Below, piece after piece: positions 37,017 through 46,536 of a stretch of DNA of 64,000 nucleotides. A program made the position numbers and the translations under genes. Position 1 is the first letter of the stretch; each line of letters opens with the position of its first letter. Location of the stretch: contig NZ_KE384290.1 of NCBI RefSeq assembly GCF_000424985.1, forward strand, positions 1 through 64,000, written 5' to 3'. The notes beneath the pieces are model-generated. The model was given only the letters and a program-made list of their open reading frames with translations, was not told the origin of the DNA and did no database searches. Source of the stretch: Arenibacter latericius DSM 15913 (GTDB lineage: Bacteria > Bacteroidota > Bacteroidia > Flavobacteriales > Flavobacteriaceae).

Positions 37017-37024
37017 CAAAAGTA
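37017..37024 (-). promoter_or_regulatory. Promoter -7 element of fbaA-accD
   Basis: The minus strand reads TACTTTTG, a perfect TAnnTTTG, with TTTT 19 bp upstream as a near -33 box. Start-codon distance is 36 bp. Confidence 0.6.
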
Positions 37025-37040
37025 ATTAAAAATATTAGGC

Positions 37041-39617
37041 TTAAAAAGGATAATTAATACCTATGTTGAATACCCCGTTAGCCAAATTATAATCTCTGAA
37101 CCATCTTTTTGAATTTTCTTCTGCCGGATTATAGGTCTTAAAGCCCATATCTAGCCGGAATACAAAATATGAAAAATCGTACCGAATCCCTAGTCCTGTT
37201 CCTAAAGCGATATCAGCAAGGGAGTCAAAATTATTAAAGGTAGCTGCTTCATCCTGAACATTATCTAGAACATTCCAAATGTTGCCCGCATCAGCAAATA
37301 AGGCTCCTTTAATATTTCCTGCTATAGGGAATCGGTATTCTAAATTTAAAGCTATTTTTAAGTTCGCCTCGTTAAAATCGTTTACATCTTGGGTGCGTCC
37401 TGGTCCTAAAGAATAAGGGAGCCAGGCTCGGTTATCGTTAGACCCTCCTGCAAAATAACTCCTTGCAAAAGGAATGTTGTCCGAATTTCCATAAGGTATA
37501 GCTATCCCAAAAAAGCTTCTAAAAGCAAGTACCTCGTCGCTAGAAATACTCCAGTGTTGTATATAATCGAATTCCGTTTTTATATATTGGGAATAGGGAA
37601 CTCCAAATACCAACTTTTTATTGTTCTCGCTTTTATCAAATGAGATAAGGTTAGAAATTCCGGAGAGTAAATTCCCAGCACTTTCTAATTTAAAACGGAA
37701 CTGATAAAAGTCGTTGTCAGTGAGACTTATTTTGTTATTCTTGTTATAAGTATAATTGCTAGCGAAAATCAGGTTGTTTTCAGAAAGTCGCTTTCTTCGT
37801 TCTTCAATACTGCTTACTTCGTTGAAATGTATAAGGGGTGCATTCACTTCTTTGTTTAAAATAGCTTTGGTGAAACCAGAAGCTCCCTCAGGGATAATTA
37901 GTCGCGGCTCTGTGCTGCCCTCAGGGGTTTCATAAAACTCGGACAGAGAAGGATTGTTTTGATAGCTATTCGCTATCCTATCCAATTTATTAAAAGTATT
38001 TTGGTAAACAGAGAAGAATCTATCCGGGTTAACATTGCGAACAAACTGAACGTTTAATAATTCTATAGTATTCTTTTTATGATCTGTAGGAGACCAGTTA
38101 TACCCCAAGATGGCATTAAACGTTTCTTTGTCTAAACCAATGTTTTGTTGAAAGCTAGTACCCAAAGATATTTTAGTCTGTGGAACCATATAGTTTGGAA
38201 TCAGCTTGGTAGTGTTAAATAAAGGCATCCATATCCTAGGTATATTTAGATTGATGTCTCCTCCAAACTCTAGAATGTTGAAAAACCGATTGTCTACTAT
38301 GCTAGGATCCTTGGAAGCACCCATATTGATCCTTCCCGAAATGCTGAGATTTTCTGCCCCTTTAAACAAATTTCTTGCCTGTAAGGATGGACTAAATCCA
38401 AGGCCAAGGAATTGAATGTTAGAATGGGTTACATCAAAATCGATTCCCAACGAATATCTAGGTCGTGGGGATAGATGTATGTTTGCTGTTAATTTCGCTT
38501 CGGTACTATCCTCTACAAATTCAATATTGGGATATTTAAAGGTATTTAAATTGGAGATTTGTCTGTGAGTTCTAATTCGGTCTATCTCCTTATAAATACT
38601 ATCCTTCTTTATAAAAATTGCATCGGTTAAGGCCTTGGGTTTATAACGTAGCCTATCCTTATAATATATAGTAAAGTCGTTATAGTCTATAGATTGTAAA
38701 CTATCTGTTAACCCATTAAAGGAGTAATCTGTATAAATGTTAATCTTTTTAAAGGTGTGTACTTTGTATTCCGAAGAGGTAAGGGCATTGTCTGTTCTCT
38801 TGTTTAGATCTTCGATATTGAGCAGTATGTCTAATTTTTGATTAGTCCCTATTTTGGTGGTATCTCCTACCAGATCAAATGATATGGAGCTTTCTTGGAA
38901 ATTATAGACACCGGTATTTCTGAAGAGCTCGGTAAGCCTTTCCCTTTCATTGCTTAAATCTTCTAGATTAATCTGGTTTCCCGATTTTAAATAAGAATCT
39001 GTTACGTTTAATAGGTGGATAGAATCTAGTTGGGGAGAACTTATACTTCTTTGTAGGGAGTCAATTTTATAAGGTTCTCCTAGGGTGATGTTATAATCGA
39101 TTGCTGCTCTTTGCTTGCGTCTACTACTGTCTAAAACAAAGGAGGTGTTGTTGTTAAAATATCCTTTGCTTTTGTAGTATGCGCTTAGTCTTTGGAGCGA
39201 TCTCCTTGCTCTACTAGTATCTATTACAACGGGAGCTTCCCCAATATTTTTTAGCCAAACACTATATCCTTTAACTAAAAAGGACTCACCTAATCTTTCT
39301 ACTTGCTTTTTAGACAGAAGATTAATAAGTCGTTGTTCTCGTTTTTCTTTTTTATGAAGCCATGCCTTATAAGAGGAGTCGGGATCTTTTTTTGCTAAAT
39401 TGTATAAGTTTAATCTAAGGGGGTATCCTAATACGGTGCTATTGGGTTTTTGGAAAATGAGGCTATGTACATCTTCATTATTGACCTTAACGCTATCGGT
39501 GTAGATTGTGTTTTTGGTTAATAGTAACTCATTGTCGCCAACCCTCTTTAATGCGTTGCACGAGGTCATTGCAATTACTAGCAATAATAAGCTTATTTTC
39601 GTAGCGTTAAAATTCAT
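37041..39617 (-). CDS. tamL: TamL-type BamA/TamA-family outer-membrane assembly lipoprotein
   Basis: With the ATG at 39617, the signal ends IAMTSC (Cys20), so the protein is lipid-anchored, the feature that distinguishes Bacteroidota TamL from TamA. A long POTRA-like N-terminal half is followed by a surface-antigen/Omp85 barrel with a typical end (GLGIRYDFSYFVFRLDMGFKTYNP, then NIGINYPF). It works with TamB in outer-membrane biogenesis. ATGs at 39635 and 39629 are alternatives. The TTG at 39677 would overlap the divergent methyltransferase gene and is unlikely. Confidence 0.9.
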   Translation of the reverse strand: MNFNATKISLLLLVIAMTSCNALKRVGDNELLLTKNTIYTDSVKVNNEDVHSLIFQKPNSTVLGYPLRLNLYNLAKKDPDSSYKAWLHKKEKREQRLINLLSKKQVERLGESFLVKGYSVWLKNIGEAPVVIDTSRARRSLQRLSAYYKSKGYFNNNTSFVLDSSRRKQRAAIDYNITLGEPYKIDSLQRSISSPQLDSIHLLNVTDSYLKSGNQINLEDLSNERERLTELFRNTGVYNFQESSISFDLVGDTTKIGTNQKLDILLNIEDLNKRTDNALTSSEYKVHTFKKINIYTDYSFNGLTDSLQSIDYNDFTIYYKDRLRYKPKALTDAIFIKKDSIYKEIDRIRTHRQISNLNTFKYPNIEFVEDSTEAKLTANIHLSPRPRYSLGIDFDVTHSNIQFLGLGFSPSLQARNLFKGAENLSISGRINMGASKDPSIVDNRFFNILEFGGDINLNIPRIWMPLFNTTKLIPNYMVPQTKISLGTSFQQNIGLDKETFNAILGYNWSPTDHKKNTIELLNVQFVRNVNPDRFFSVYQNTFNKLDRIANSYQNNPSLSEFYETPEGSTEPRLIIPEGASGFTKAILNKEVNAPLIHFNEVSSIEERRKRLSENNLIFASNYTYNKNNKISLTDNDFYQFRFKLESAGNLLSGISNLISFDKSENNKKLVFGVPYSQYIKTEFDYIQHWSISSDEVLAFRSFFGIAIPYGNSDNIPFARSYFAGGSNDNRAWLPYSLGPGRTQDVNDFNEANLKIALNLEYRFPIAGNIKGALFADAGNIWNVLDNVQDEAATFNNFDSLADIALGTGLGIRYDFSYFVFRLDMGFKTYNPAEENSKRWFRDYNLANGVFNIGINYPF

Positions 39618-39641
39618 AAACGATCGCATCCTCATGGAGGT

Positions 39642-39649
39642 CAAAAATA
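39642..39649 (-). promoter_or_regulatory. Putative -7 promoter element of tamL
   Basis: The minus strand reads TATTTTTG, a perfect TAnnTTTG. It would start transcription close to 39635, giving a leader of under 20 nt before the ATG at 39617 and supporting that start. Confidence 0.45.
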
Positions 39650-39659
39650 CATTATTTGT

Positions 39660-40379
39660 ATGGTTGTTAAAAGCCAAATAAAGTTTATAAAAAGTTTACA
39701 GCAGAAAAAGTACCGTTTACAGAATCGCTTATTTGTAGTAGAGGGTATAAAAACAGTGAGAGAATTGCTAGCTTCTTCCTTAAAACCTTATAAGGTATAT
39801 GTTACAGATGCTTCAATAATAAAGGGGAATTCTAGGGATATAGAAGTGATAAGCGAAGCGGATCTAAAAAAGATGAGTGGCTTGGCCACTCCTAACAAGG
39901 TTTTAGGAGTCTTTCACTTTCCAACACCTAAGCCAGTAGATTACTCTGGGTGGGTAATTGCGTTAGACGATGTCCGTGATCCTGGAAATTTAGGGACTAT
40001 TATTAGGCTGTGTGATTGGTTCGGAATATCGGATCTTATCTGTTCTCCAAAGACCGTAGATTGTTACAATCCTAAAACACTACAAGCTACTATGGGGTCT
40101 ATAAGCAGGGTAAATATTGTTTATAAGGAGCTTCAGTCTGTTATAGAGGATGGGACAATGGTTCTGGGGGCTTTTATGGACGGAGAGGAAGTGTATAAAT
40201 CGTCCTTGCCTAAAGCGGGTGTTTTGGTAATGGGAAATGAGGCCAATGGGATATCTAAAGAAATAGAGGGGTTGGTAAGTAAAAGAATAAGTATCCCTCA
40301 GTTTGGACCTAAAACTGCAGAGAGTTTAAACGTAGCTACAGCTACAGCTATTTTATTAAGTGAAATTAGAAGGTCTTAG
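39660..40379 (+). CDS. TrmH/SpoU-family RNA 2'-O-methyltransferase
   Basis: The 239-residue protein has an N-terminal substrate-binding subdomain (RLQNRLFVVEGIKTVRELL) and the SPOUT knot with motif 1 LDDVRDPGNLGTIIRLCDW, motif 2 VLVMGNEANGIS and motif 3 SLNVATATAILLSEI. It methylates ribose in rRNA or tRNA; the target is not predictable here. Divergent from tamL with only a 42-bp gap between starts, so the promoters overlap. Confidence 0.93.
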   Translation: MVVKSQIKFIKSLQQKKYRLQNRLFVVEGIKTVRELLASSLKPYKVYVTDASIIKGNSRDIEVISEADLKKMSGLATPNKVLGVFHFPTPKPVDYSGWVIALDDVRDPGNLGTIIRLCDWFGISDLICSPKTVDCYNPKTLQATMGSISRVNIVYKELQSVIEDGTMVLGAFMDGEEVYKSSLPKAGVLVMGNEANGISKEIEGLVSKRISIPQFGPKTAESLNVATATAILLSEIRRS

Positions 40380-40383
40380 TAGC

Positions 40384-41112
40384 CTACTCAAAGGTAAAGT
40401 TTACAAATATGCCTCTGGTTTTCATAGCGTCAATATTGCCTGTCCACGGACTATCTGCGTCAATGTCTCGTACCAGCTCATCACTAATAGCAAAAATGCC
40501 TCTTATAGAAGGGGAGAACTTAAAGTATTCTAAGTAAAAATCTATTCCAAAACCCATTTCATAATAGTAGGTGTTTTTTTTCATTCTAAATTTATTACTA
40601 GAATTGTCTTCCTGACTGTCTTCATTACTACTTAGATTTAAGGAGGTAGAGACGCCACCAGTAATAAATGGTTTCCAATTCCCCAATCGCTTGGTGCTTA
40701 CTTTTAGGAGTAAGGGGAAATGTAGATAGGTAGATTTTACTTCTCTAAGTGCATCTTTTTCATCATCAAAAACAGGAAGTCCATTCTTTTCTTTATTAGG
40801 GAATCCTAAGACTCTTTTGTTGTAGTGTAGGCCAGGTTCAAATCTAAGGTCTAAGTGGTTGTTAATTCGCAGTTCGCCAATCAAGCCCACATTAAACCCT
40901 AAGGATTTATCCACTAATATATCGGTTTTGTCTCCCTCATCTTCTAGGTACTCAAACTTAAAGTCGTATTGATTAAAGCCTAAAAAATACCCCCAATTCA
41001 GCGGGTGTTTGTCTTCGTTTTGTAAGTTTAGGACCGGTCTTTCATTAAATTGTGCAGATATAGTAGTGCCTAAAAGGATACAGCACACCATTAAGATTGT
41101 GTTTTTTTTCAT
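40384..41112 (-). CDS. porT: Type IX secretion/gliding protein PorT/SprT (outer-membrane beta-barrel)
   Basis: With the ATG at 41112 the protein starts with a signal peptide ending TTISAQ. The mature protein contains HPLNWGYFLGFNQYDFKFEY, characteristic of PorT/SprT, and alternating beta-strands ending in a terminal aromatic (VNFTFE). PorT is needed for type IX secretion of adhesins and enzymes and for gliding. Its position downstream of ubiE is one I recall as conserved in flavobacteria. The upstream ATG at 41163 adds 17 residues without a better signal. Confidence 0.85.
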   Translation of the reverse strand: MKKNTILMVCCILLGTTISAQFNERPVLNLQNEDKHPLNWGYFLGFNQYDFKFEYLEDEGDKTDILVDKSLGFNVGLIGELRINNHLDLRFEPGLHYNKRVLGFPNKEKNGLPVFDDEKDALREVKSTYLHFPLLLKVSTKRLGNWKPFITGGVSTSLNLSSNEDSQEDNSSNKFRMKKNTYYYEMGFGIDFYLEYFKFSPSIRGIFAISDELVRDIDADSPWTGNIDAMKTRGIFVNFTFE

Positions 41113-41203
41113 CAGCCTGGGAATGTATGCTTTTATTAAATTAACCATAATTTGCATATCCATACTACGTTAGCATAAAGAACGGCCCTGTTCCCGACTT
41201 TAT

Positions 41204-41935
41204 TTATTTTTTGGTGGCAACATAAATAGATGCTACGCCAAAAGTCTGGGGCTTGTTCTCTACATCTATAAACCCTATTTTTTTTAAAATATTGTTGAAG
41301 GCAGTCCCATGAGGGAAAACTGCAGCTGATTCTGAAAGATACTTGTAGGCGCTACGGTCTTTAGAAAATAGTTTTCCAATAGTTGGTAAAATATATTTCG
41401 TGTAAAAATTATAGCCTTGCTTATAGGGGAATTTTGTAGGATTAGAAGTTTCTAATACCACAAAAGTGCCATTTTTCTTTAATACCCTGTAAATCTCTGA
41501 GAGTCCTTTTTCTAGATTTTCAAAATTTCTAACCCCAAAAGCAACAGTAATAGCGTCGAAAGTATTGTCTTCAAAAGGTAGGTTTTCACTATCTCCTACT
41601 ACCATTTGTATGGTTTTGTCCAATTTTTTGGCTGCAATTTTCTTGCGACCTACCTCTAGCATACCAGGGGAGATGTCTAGACCTGTAATTTTTTTAGCTC
41701 CAGTTTGTACCATATTTATAGCCAAGTCTCCGGTTCCAGTTGCTATATCTAAAATAGATTCAGGTTTATTTTTGCCTACAATGGCTACTACCCGTTTCCT
41801 CCACTTAATGTCGATCCCAAAAGAAATAACCCTATTTAATCCGTCATACTTACCGGATATAGTATCGAACATTTTTGTTACCTGCTCTTTCTTTCCAAGA
41901 TTGGAATCTTTGTATGGGGTAACTTTCTTACTCAT
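41204..41935 (-). CDS. ubiE: Demethylmenaquinone methyltransferase
   Basis: This is a SAM-dependent methyltransferase of the UbiE/MenG family for the last step of menaquinone synthesis. Motifs: [21 protein letters not shown], the SAM loop [13 protein letters not shown], and [24 protein letters not shown] chose the ATG at 41935 ([10 protein letters not shown]) because the longer frame starts at a TTG and adds a non-conserved stretch. It is the first gene of the ubiE-porT unit. Menaquinone is the electron acceptor for the NQR complex encoded further on. Confidence 0.95.
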   Translation of the reverse strand: MSKKVTPYKDSNLGKKEQVTKMFDTISGKYDGLNRVISFGIDIKWRKRVVAIVGKNKPESILDIATGTGDLAINMVQTGAKKITGLDISPGMLEVGRKKIAAKKLDKTIQMVVGDSENLPFEDNTFDAITVAFGVRNFENLEKGLSEIYRVLKKNGTFVVLETSNPTKFPYKQGYNFYTKYILPTIGKLFSKDRSAYKYLSESAAVFPHGTAFNNILKKIGFIDVENKPQTFGVASIYVATKK

Positions 41936-42367
41936 ATGCGTGAAATTTTTGGTAAATATACTATATAGTGAAAGAGTTATTGGTTTGTTTTTTGTTTTAT
42001 CGGTGCGCAAATGTCTTTTTTAAGTTAAAAAATGTAGAAGTCAAACAGATATATTTATGTAGTTTTGCGTCTGTATAAGGAGTAATTTAACTTATACTTT
42101 AAAAAATAGTAGCTAACTTTAATTATAGGAAATTCAGTTGTACCTCATAAGTTTTGGGTAGATTAGAATATTGCACTTGTTAAAAAAAGTTATTTAAGCT
42201 CAATGATTTTAATTTCTAAAGTCAGTCTTTTTGGAAATCTTCATATTATCTGGTTTGCTAGAAAAGATTTATACATATATAATATAACTAGAGCAGTAGC
42301 AAGTTAAATGGAACTGGATAGAAAATATACATTACTTTTAATTGCTTGTAATCAATTTTAAATACCA
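41936..42367. other. Divergent intergenic region ubiE / trkA
   Basis: These 432 bp are AT-rich and hold no gene I can support. TAGTTTTG at 42060-42067 is a perfect plus-strand -7 element but lies 300 bp from trkA and lacks a -33 box. TATATTTA on the minus strand near 41956-41963 is one mismatch from a -7 element for ubiE. No RNA gene is recognised. Confidence 0.4.
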
Positions 42368-43717
42368 ATGAAAATAATTATTGCAGGGGCAGGTGAAGTG
42401 GGTTTTCATTTGGCTAAGTTGCTTTCTTATGAAGCTCAGGATATTACGCTAATTGACTGTAATAAGGATAGTCTTTCTTATGCTGATAGTCATTTAGATA
42501 TTAGGGTAATAAAGGGAGATGCTACTTCAATTGCTATTTTAAAGGAGGCTCAAATAGAGGGGTCCGATCTTATGATTGGGGTGACTTCTTCTGAGACTAC
42601 TAATATAACCTTATGTATGTTGGCGAAGCAATTAGGTTGTAAACGTACTATTGCTCGTATTTCTAACGCAGAATTTATTCATAATAAGGACCTTATTAAA
42701 TTTGATGAATTAGGGATTGATGAACTAATTTCTCCCGAGGCGCTTGCAGCTGCAGAAATTCAGTTGTTAATAAATCAATCTGCTTTTAATAATACCTATG
42801 AGTTTGAGGAGGGACTGTTAATTATGGTAGGGGTTTCTCTTCCTAATTCGGCACCCTTTGTGGGTAAATCGGTACAGGAAGCTGCAAATATATTTCCCGA
42901 ATTACATTTTATGCCTATTGCTATTCAGAGAATGGGTACTCAATATACTATTGTTCCTCGTGGAGGAACAGTCTTTAAGGAGAAAGATCAAGTCTATTTT
43001 ATTATCAATAGAGATGGTCTCAATGATCTTTACAAGCTAACAGGAAAGGTTAAGAGGGAGATAAAGAATGTAATGATTCTGGGGGGTAGTAATGTTGGGT
43101 TTAAAACGGCAAGGGACCTTTGTGGAAAAAAATTCAATGTTAAGCTGATTGAAAAAAATAAGGAAAGGGCTTTTGAACTTGCTGATGAGTTGCCAGATGC
43201 GCTGATAATAAATGGAGATGGAAGAAATGTAGAATTGCTAGAGGAGGAAAATTTAGAAGCTATGGATGCCTTTATTGCCGTAACCGGAAATTCTGAAACC
43301 AATATTATGTCTTGTTTGGTGGCTAAATCCAAGAATGTTAGGAAAACTATGGCTTTAGTAGAGAACATGGATTATTTTCAATTATCACATTCTATAGGAA
43401 TAGACACCTTACTAAATAAAAAGCTACTTGCCGCTAATCATATTTTTAGGCATATACGGAAAGGAGAGGTAGTAGCTATGACAAGGCTGAATAATTTAAA
43501 TGCGGAGATTTTAGAGTTCATTGTGAAGCCTAGTTCTCTTGTAACCGGTAAATATATTAGGGATTTAAACTTCCCTAAAGAGGCAACTATTGGTGGCGTA
43601 ATTAGGAATAATGAAGGAATAATTGCCTTGGGTGGCTTTAAGATTGCCGCGGGTGATAGGGTAGTGGTTTGTTGCTTGCCAAGTGCTATCCGTAAAATAG
43701 AAAAGCTTTTCCTATAA
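42368..43717 (+). CDS. trkA: Trk potassium uptake system NAD-binding protein TrkA
   Basis: The 449-residue protein has two RCK_N/RCK_C units. The first Rossmann motif is IIAGAGEVGFHLA (4-16), and the second begins at NVMILGGSNVGFKTA (about 236-250). RCK_C regulatory domains follow each. TrkA binds NAD(H) or nucleotides and gates the TrkH channel. It is followed after 1 bp by trkH, the usual two-gene potassium transporter operon. Confidence 0.96.
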   Translation: MKIIIAGAGEVGFHLAKLLSYEAQDITLIDCNKDSLSYADSHLDIRVIKGDATSIAILKEAQIEGSDLMIGVTSSETTNITLCMLAKQLGCKRTIARISNAEFIHNKDLIKFDELGIDELISPEALAAAEIQLLINQSAFNNTYEFEEGLLIMVGVSLPNSAPFVGKSVQEAANIFPELHFMPIAIQRMGTQYTIVPRGGTVFKEKDQVYFIINRDGLNDLYKLTGKVKREIKNVMILGGSNVGFKTARDLCGKKFNVKLIEKNKERAFELADELPDALIINGDGRNVELLEEENLEAMDAFIAVTGNSETNIMSCLVAKSKNVRKTMALVENMDYFQLSHSIGIDTLLNKKLLAANHIFRHIRKGEVVAMTRLNNLNAEILEFIVKPSSLVTGKYIRDLNFPKEATIGGVIRNNEGIIALGGFKIAAGDRVVVCCLPSAIRKIEKLFL

Positions 43718-43718
43718 A

Positions 43719-45209
43719 ATGGCGCTAAATAAAAAAATAATCTTTCATTTGATGGGGCTACTGTTGCTGTGCAACGGTGGATTTATGGTTTTAGCGGCTA
43801 TTGTTAGTGGTGTTTATGAAGATGGTGTAACCTTAGATATTGCTCTTGCGGCTATCGTTACTATGTTGGTGGGAGTTTTATCTATGTTTTATACTCGGGA
43901 GCATGATAAAGAGGTTAAACGGCATGAGGGGTATATCATTGTTACCTTTGGGTGGTTGGTTATGTCTATCTCGGGAATGCTGCCCTATCTCTTCTCTGAA
44001 AGTATCCCAGGTGTAACCAATGCTTTTTTTGAAACTATTTCTGGTTATACTACTACCGGCGCGTCTATTGTAGATGATATTGAGGCGCTTCCCAAAGGCA
44101 TTCTTTTCTGGAGAAGTCTAACGCATTGGATTGGCGGGATGGGAATTATAGTGCTGGCTATTGCTATTTTGCCACTTTTAGGAATTGGAGGGATGCAGTT
44201 ATTTGCCGCAGAAGCACCAGGTCCTAGTGGAGATAAGTTACACCCTAGGATAACCGATACGGCCAAAAGGTTATGGTTAATCTATCTTACGTATACCATT
44301 GCCGAAACAATCTTATTGAAATTGGCAGGAATGAGCTTTTTTGATGCTATTAACCATTCTTTAGCTACCTTATCTACTGGAGGATTTTCTACGAAAAATG
44401 CAAGTATGGCGTATTGGAATGATCAGCCATTGATACAGTATATAGTGATTTTGTTTATGTTCCTAGCAGGTAGCAATTTTGTATTGAGTTATTATGCTTT
44501 TAAAGGGAAGGTGCAAAAAGTTATTAAAGATGAAGAGTTTAAATTTTATTCTATTTTAATAGGATGCTTTACGGTCCTTGCTGCTTTGGTAGTGTATTTA
44601 AAAGCCAATATACCGGTATCAGATTTTCATCCAATGGTATTTGGGGAGGCTGAAAGTGCCTTTAGGCATTCGCTATTTCAAGTAGTCTCCGTGATTACCA
44701 CTACCGGATTTGTAACGGCAGATTTTACCGCATGGACGCCCTTTGTAACCATACTTTTCTTTATTCTTATGTTTATTGGGGGATCTGCAGGATCTACCTC
44801 TGGAGGTATAAAAGTGATGAGGCATGTGTTAATTATAAAAAATGGAATGCTAGAGTTTAAGCGAACCTTGCACACCAATGCTATTATCCCCGTACGGTAT
44901 AATAATAAAACGGTTCAGGAGCATATTGTATATAATATTATAGCCTTCTTTGTGCTTTATATGTTGTGTTTTATAGTAGGTTCCTTGGTTTTAGGGGCGC
45001 TTGGGCTCGACTTTATAAGTGCTATTGGTGGTGCTGCATCTTCTCTTGGTAATGTAGGTCCTGCATTTGGGGAGTTAAATCCTGTTAGTAATTTTAATAG
45101 CTTGCCCGCTTTTGGAAAATGGTGGTGCGGAATCTTAATGTTGTTGGGGAGATTGGAGCTCTTTACAGTATTAATACTATTAACTCCCTACTTTTGGAAA
45201 AGAACCTAG
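43719..45209 (+). CDS. trkH: Trk potassium uptake membrane protein TrkH
   Basis: This 496-residue membrane protein has repeated M1-P-M2 units. Selectivity-filter glycines appear in TTTGAS, LSTGGFST, TTTGFV and the last SSLGNVGPAFG, and the GSTSGGIK-type motif (here SAGSTSGGIKVMR) is the gating loop. It forms the potassium channel regulated by TrkA, encoded just upstream. Confidence 0.96.
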   Translation: MALNKKIIFHLMGLLLLCNGGFMVLAAIVSGVYEDGVTLDIALAAIVTMLVGVLSMFYTREHDKEVKRHEGYIIVTFGWLVMSISGMLPYLFSESIPGVTNAFFETISGYTTTGASIVDDIEALPKGILFWRSLTHWIGGMGIIVLAIAILPLLGIGGMQLFAAEAPGPSGDKLHPRITDTAKRLWLIYLTYTIAETILLKLAGMSFFDAINHSLATLSTGGFSTKNASMAYWNDQPLIQYIVILFMFLAGSNFVLSYYAFKGKVQKVIKDEEFKFYSILIGCFTVLAALVVYLKANIPVSDFHPMVFGEAESAFRHSLFQVVSVITTTGFVTADFTAWTPFVTILFFILMFIGGSAGSTSGGIKVMRHVLIIKNGMLEFKRTLHTNAIIPVRYNNKTVQEHIVYNIIAFFVLYMLCFIVGSLVLGALGLDFISAIGGAASSLGNVGPAFGELNPVSNFNSLPAFGKWWCGILMLLGRLELFTVLILLTPYFWKRT

Positions 45210-45281
45210 GGTTTTGTGGAGTACAATAATAAGGTGCTTTAAGGATCTTATTTTTTGATAGAAATTAAAATAAGGGTAAAT

Positions 45282-45315
45282 AAAAAATGGACATCGGTTA
45301 GGATGTCCATTTTTT
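45282..45315. terminator. Bidirectional terminator between trkH and the aminotransferase gene
   Basis: AAAAAATGGACATC and GATGTCCATTTTTT form a perfect 14-bp stem with a 6-nt loop; T-runs occur on both strands. Confidence 0.93.
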
Positions 45316-45338
45316 GTTTTACTGAATTTGAATACGTT

Positions 45339-46523
45339 TTATAAAACCGCTTTTATTCTTGCTATAGCTTCTCTTAATTCCTTTTCGGAGGCTGCATAAG
45401 AAATTCTGATGCAATTTTTATTTCCAAATGCTTCACCGGTTACGGTAGCTACATTGGCATGTTCCAAAAGGTATAATGAGAAATCAGAAGCGTTGTTAAT
45501 TGTGGTTCCATTAAGTGTTTTTCCAAAGAAGCTAGAAATGTCTGGGAACACATAAAAAGCACCTTCTGGTACGTTTAAGTTGAAACCTTCTATTTCACCT
45601 AGTAATTCTAATACGATGTCACGTCTCTTGTGAAACTCATCAATCATAAATTTTATGGAAGATACAGGTGCATCTAAAGCAGCAATGGTTGCACGTTGTG
45701 CTATGGCATTAGCGCCACTAGTATTTTGTCCCTGAAACTTGGTACAAGCTTTAGCAATCCATTCTGGTCCGCCAATATATCCAATACGCCATCCCGTCAT
45801 AGCAAAGGCTTTGGATACTCCGTTAACGGTAACCGTACGGTCATACATACCATCTATGTTAGCAATACTTACGTGGTTCCCTTTAAAATTGATATGCTCA
45901 TATATTTCGTCAGAAACTACAAAAATATTTGGATGCTTGCGCAATACTTCTGCTAGGCCTTCTAACTCTTCTTTGCTGTATACCGATCCACTTGGGTTAC
46001 AAGGGGAGCTAAACCAAATCATTTTTGTTTTTGGGGTGATGGCCTTTTCTAATTGAGCAGGGGTCATCTTAAAATCGGTGTCTATACTCGTCGGTACTTC
46101 TACAGGAACCCCTTCGGCTAGTTTTACTATATCACTATAGCTTACCCAATAAGGAGCAGGAAGGATTACTTCGTCTCCGTGGTTTAGCATAACCATAGCA
46201 ATATTAGCCAAAGACTGCTTAGCACCGGTAGAAACTACTATCTGATTAAGACCATAGGTAAGGTTGTTGTCCCTTTTAAATTTATTGGCTATCGCTTGTT
46301 TAAGGTCTGCGTACCCGTCAACTGGGGAGTAGCTGCTATAGTTTTGGTCTATAGCTTCCTTAGCTGCCTCTTTAATAAATTCAGGAATGTTAAAATCTGG
46401 CTCTCCTAAACTAAGGCCGATGATATCTTTACCTTCACTTTTTAATTCTCTTGCTTTCGCGGCCATAGCTAATGTGGCCGAAGTGGACATTGAGTTAATC
46501 CTATCGGATAAATGGTTCTTCAT
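45339..46523 (-). CDS. Class I/II PLP-dependent aminotransferase (aspartate aminotransferase type)
   Basis: The 394-residue fold-type I aminotransferase has the PLP lysine Lys238 in VSKAFAMTGWRIGY, the PLP-ring stacking YWVSY region (125-129), SPCNPSG (173-179) and SDEIYE (204-209). These match the subgroup Ib aspartate aminotransferases common in Bacteroidota. It lies 13 bp after the desaturase gene and is probably co-transcribed, although the two functions are unrelated. Confidence 0.92.
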   Translation of the reverse strand: MKNHLSDRINSMSTSATLAMAAKARELKSEGKDIIGLSLGEPDFNIPEFIKEAAKEAIDQNYSSYSPVDGYADLKQAIANKFKRDNNLTYGLNQIVVSTGAKQSLANIAMVMLNHGDEVILPAPYWVSYSDIVKLAEGVPVEVPTSIDTDFKMTPAQLEKAITPKTKMIWFSSPCNPSGSVYSKEELEGLAEVLRKHPNIFVVSDEIYEHINFKGNHVSIANIDGMYDRTVTVNGVSKAFAMTGWRIGYIGGPEWIAKACTKFQGQNTSGANAIAQRATIAALDAPVSSIKFMIDEFHKRRDIVLELLGEIEGFNLNVPEGAFYVFPDISSFFGKTLNGTTINNASDFSLYLLEHANVATVTGEAFGNKNCIRISYAASEKELREAIARIKAVL

Positions 46524-46536
46524 TTTTGTATTAGGT

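Noticed and set aside
39618-39677. Upstream TTG start for tamL
   Set aside because: It would run into the divergent methyltransferase gene and bury the lipoprotein signal 20 residues inside.
40830-40850. T-arm-like GGTTCAAAT sequence suggesting a tRNA
   Set aside because: It lies inside porT and no acceptor or anticodon arm can be formed around it.
41936-42010. TTG start adding 25 residues to UbiE
   Set aside because: The added stretch is not part of the family and the ATG at 41935 gives the standard length.
41565-42023. 152-codon open frame on the plus strand
   Set aside because: It lies antisense to ubiE, has no family resemblance and no promoter; the sense gene explains the sequence.
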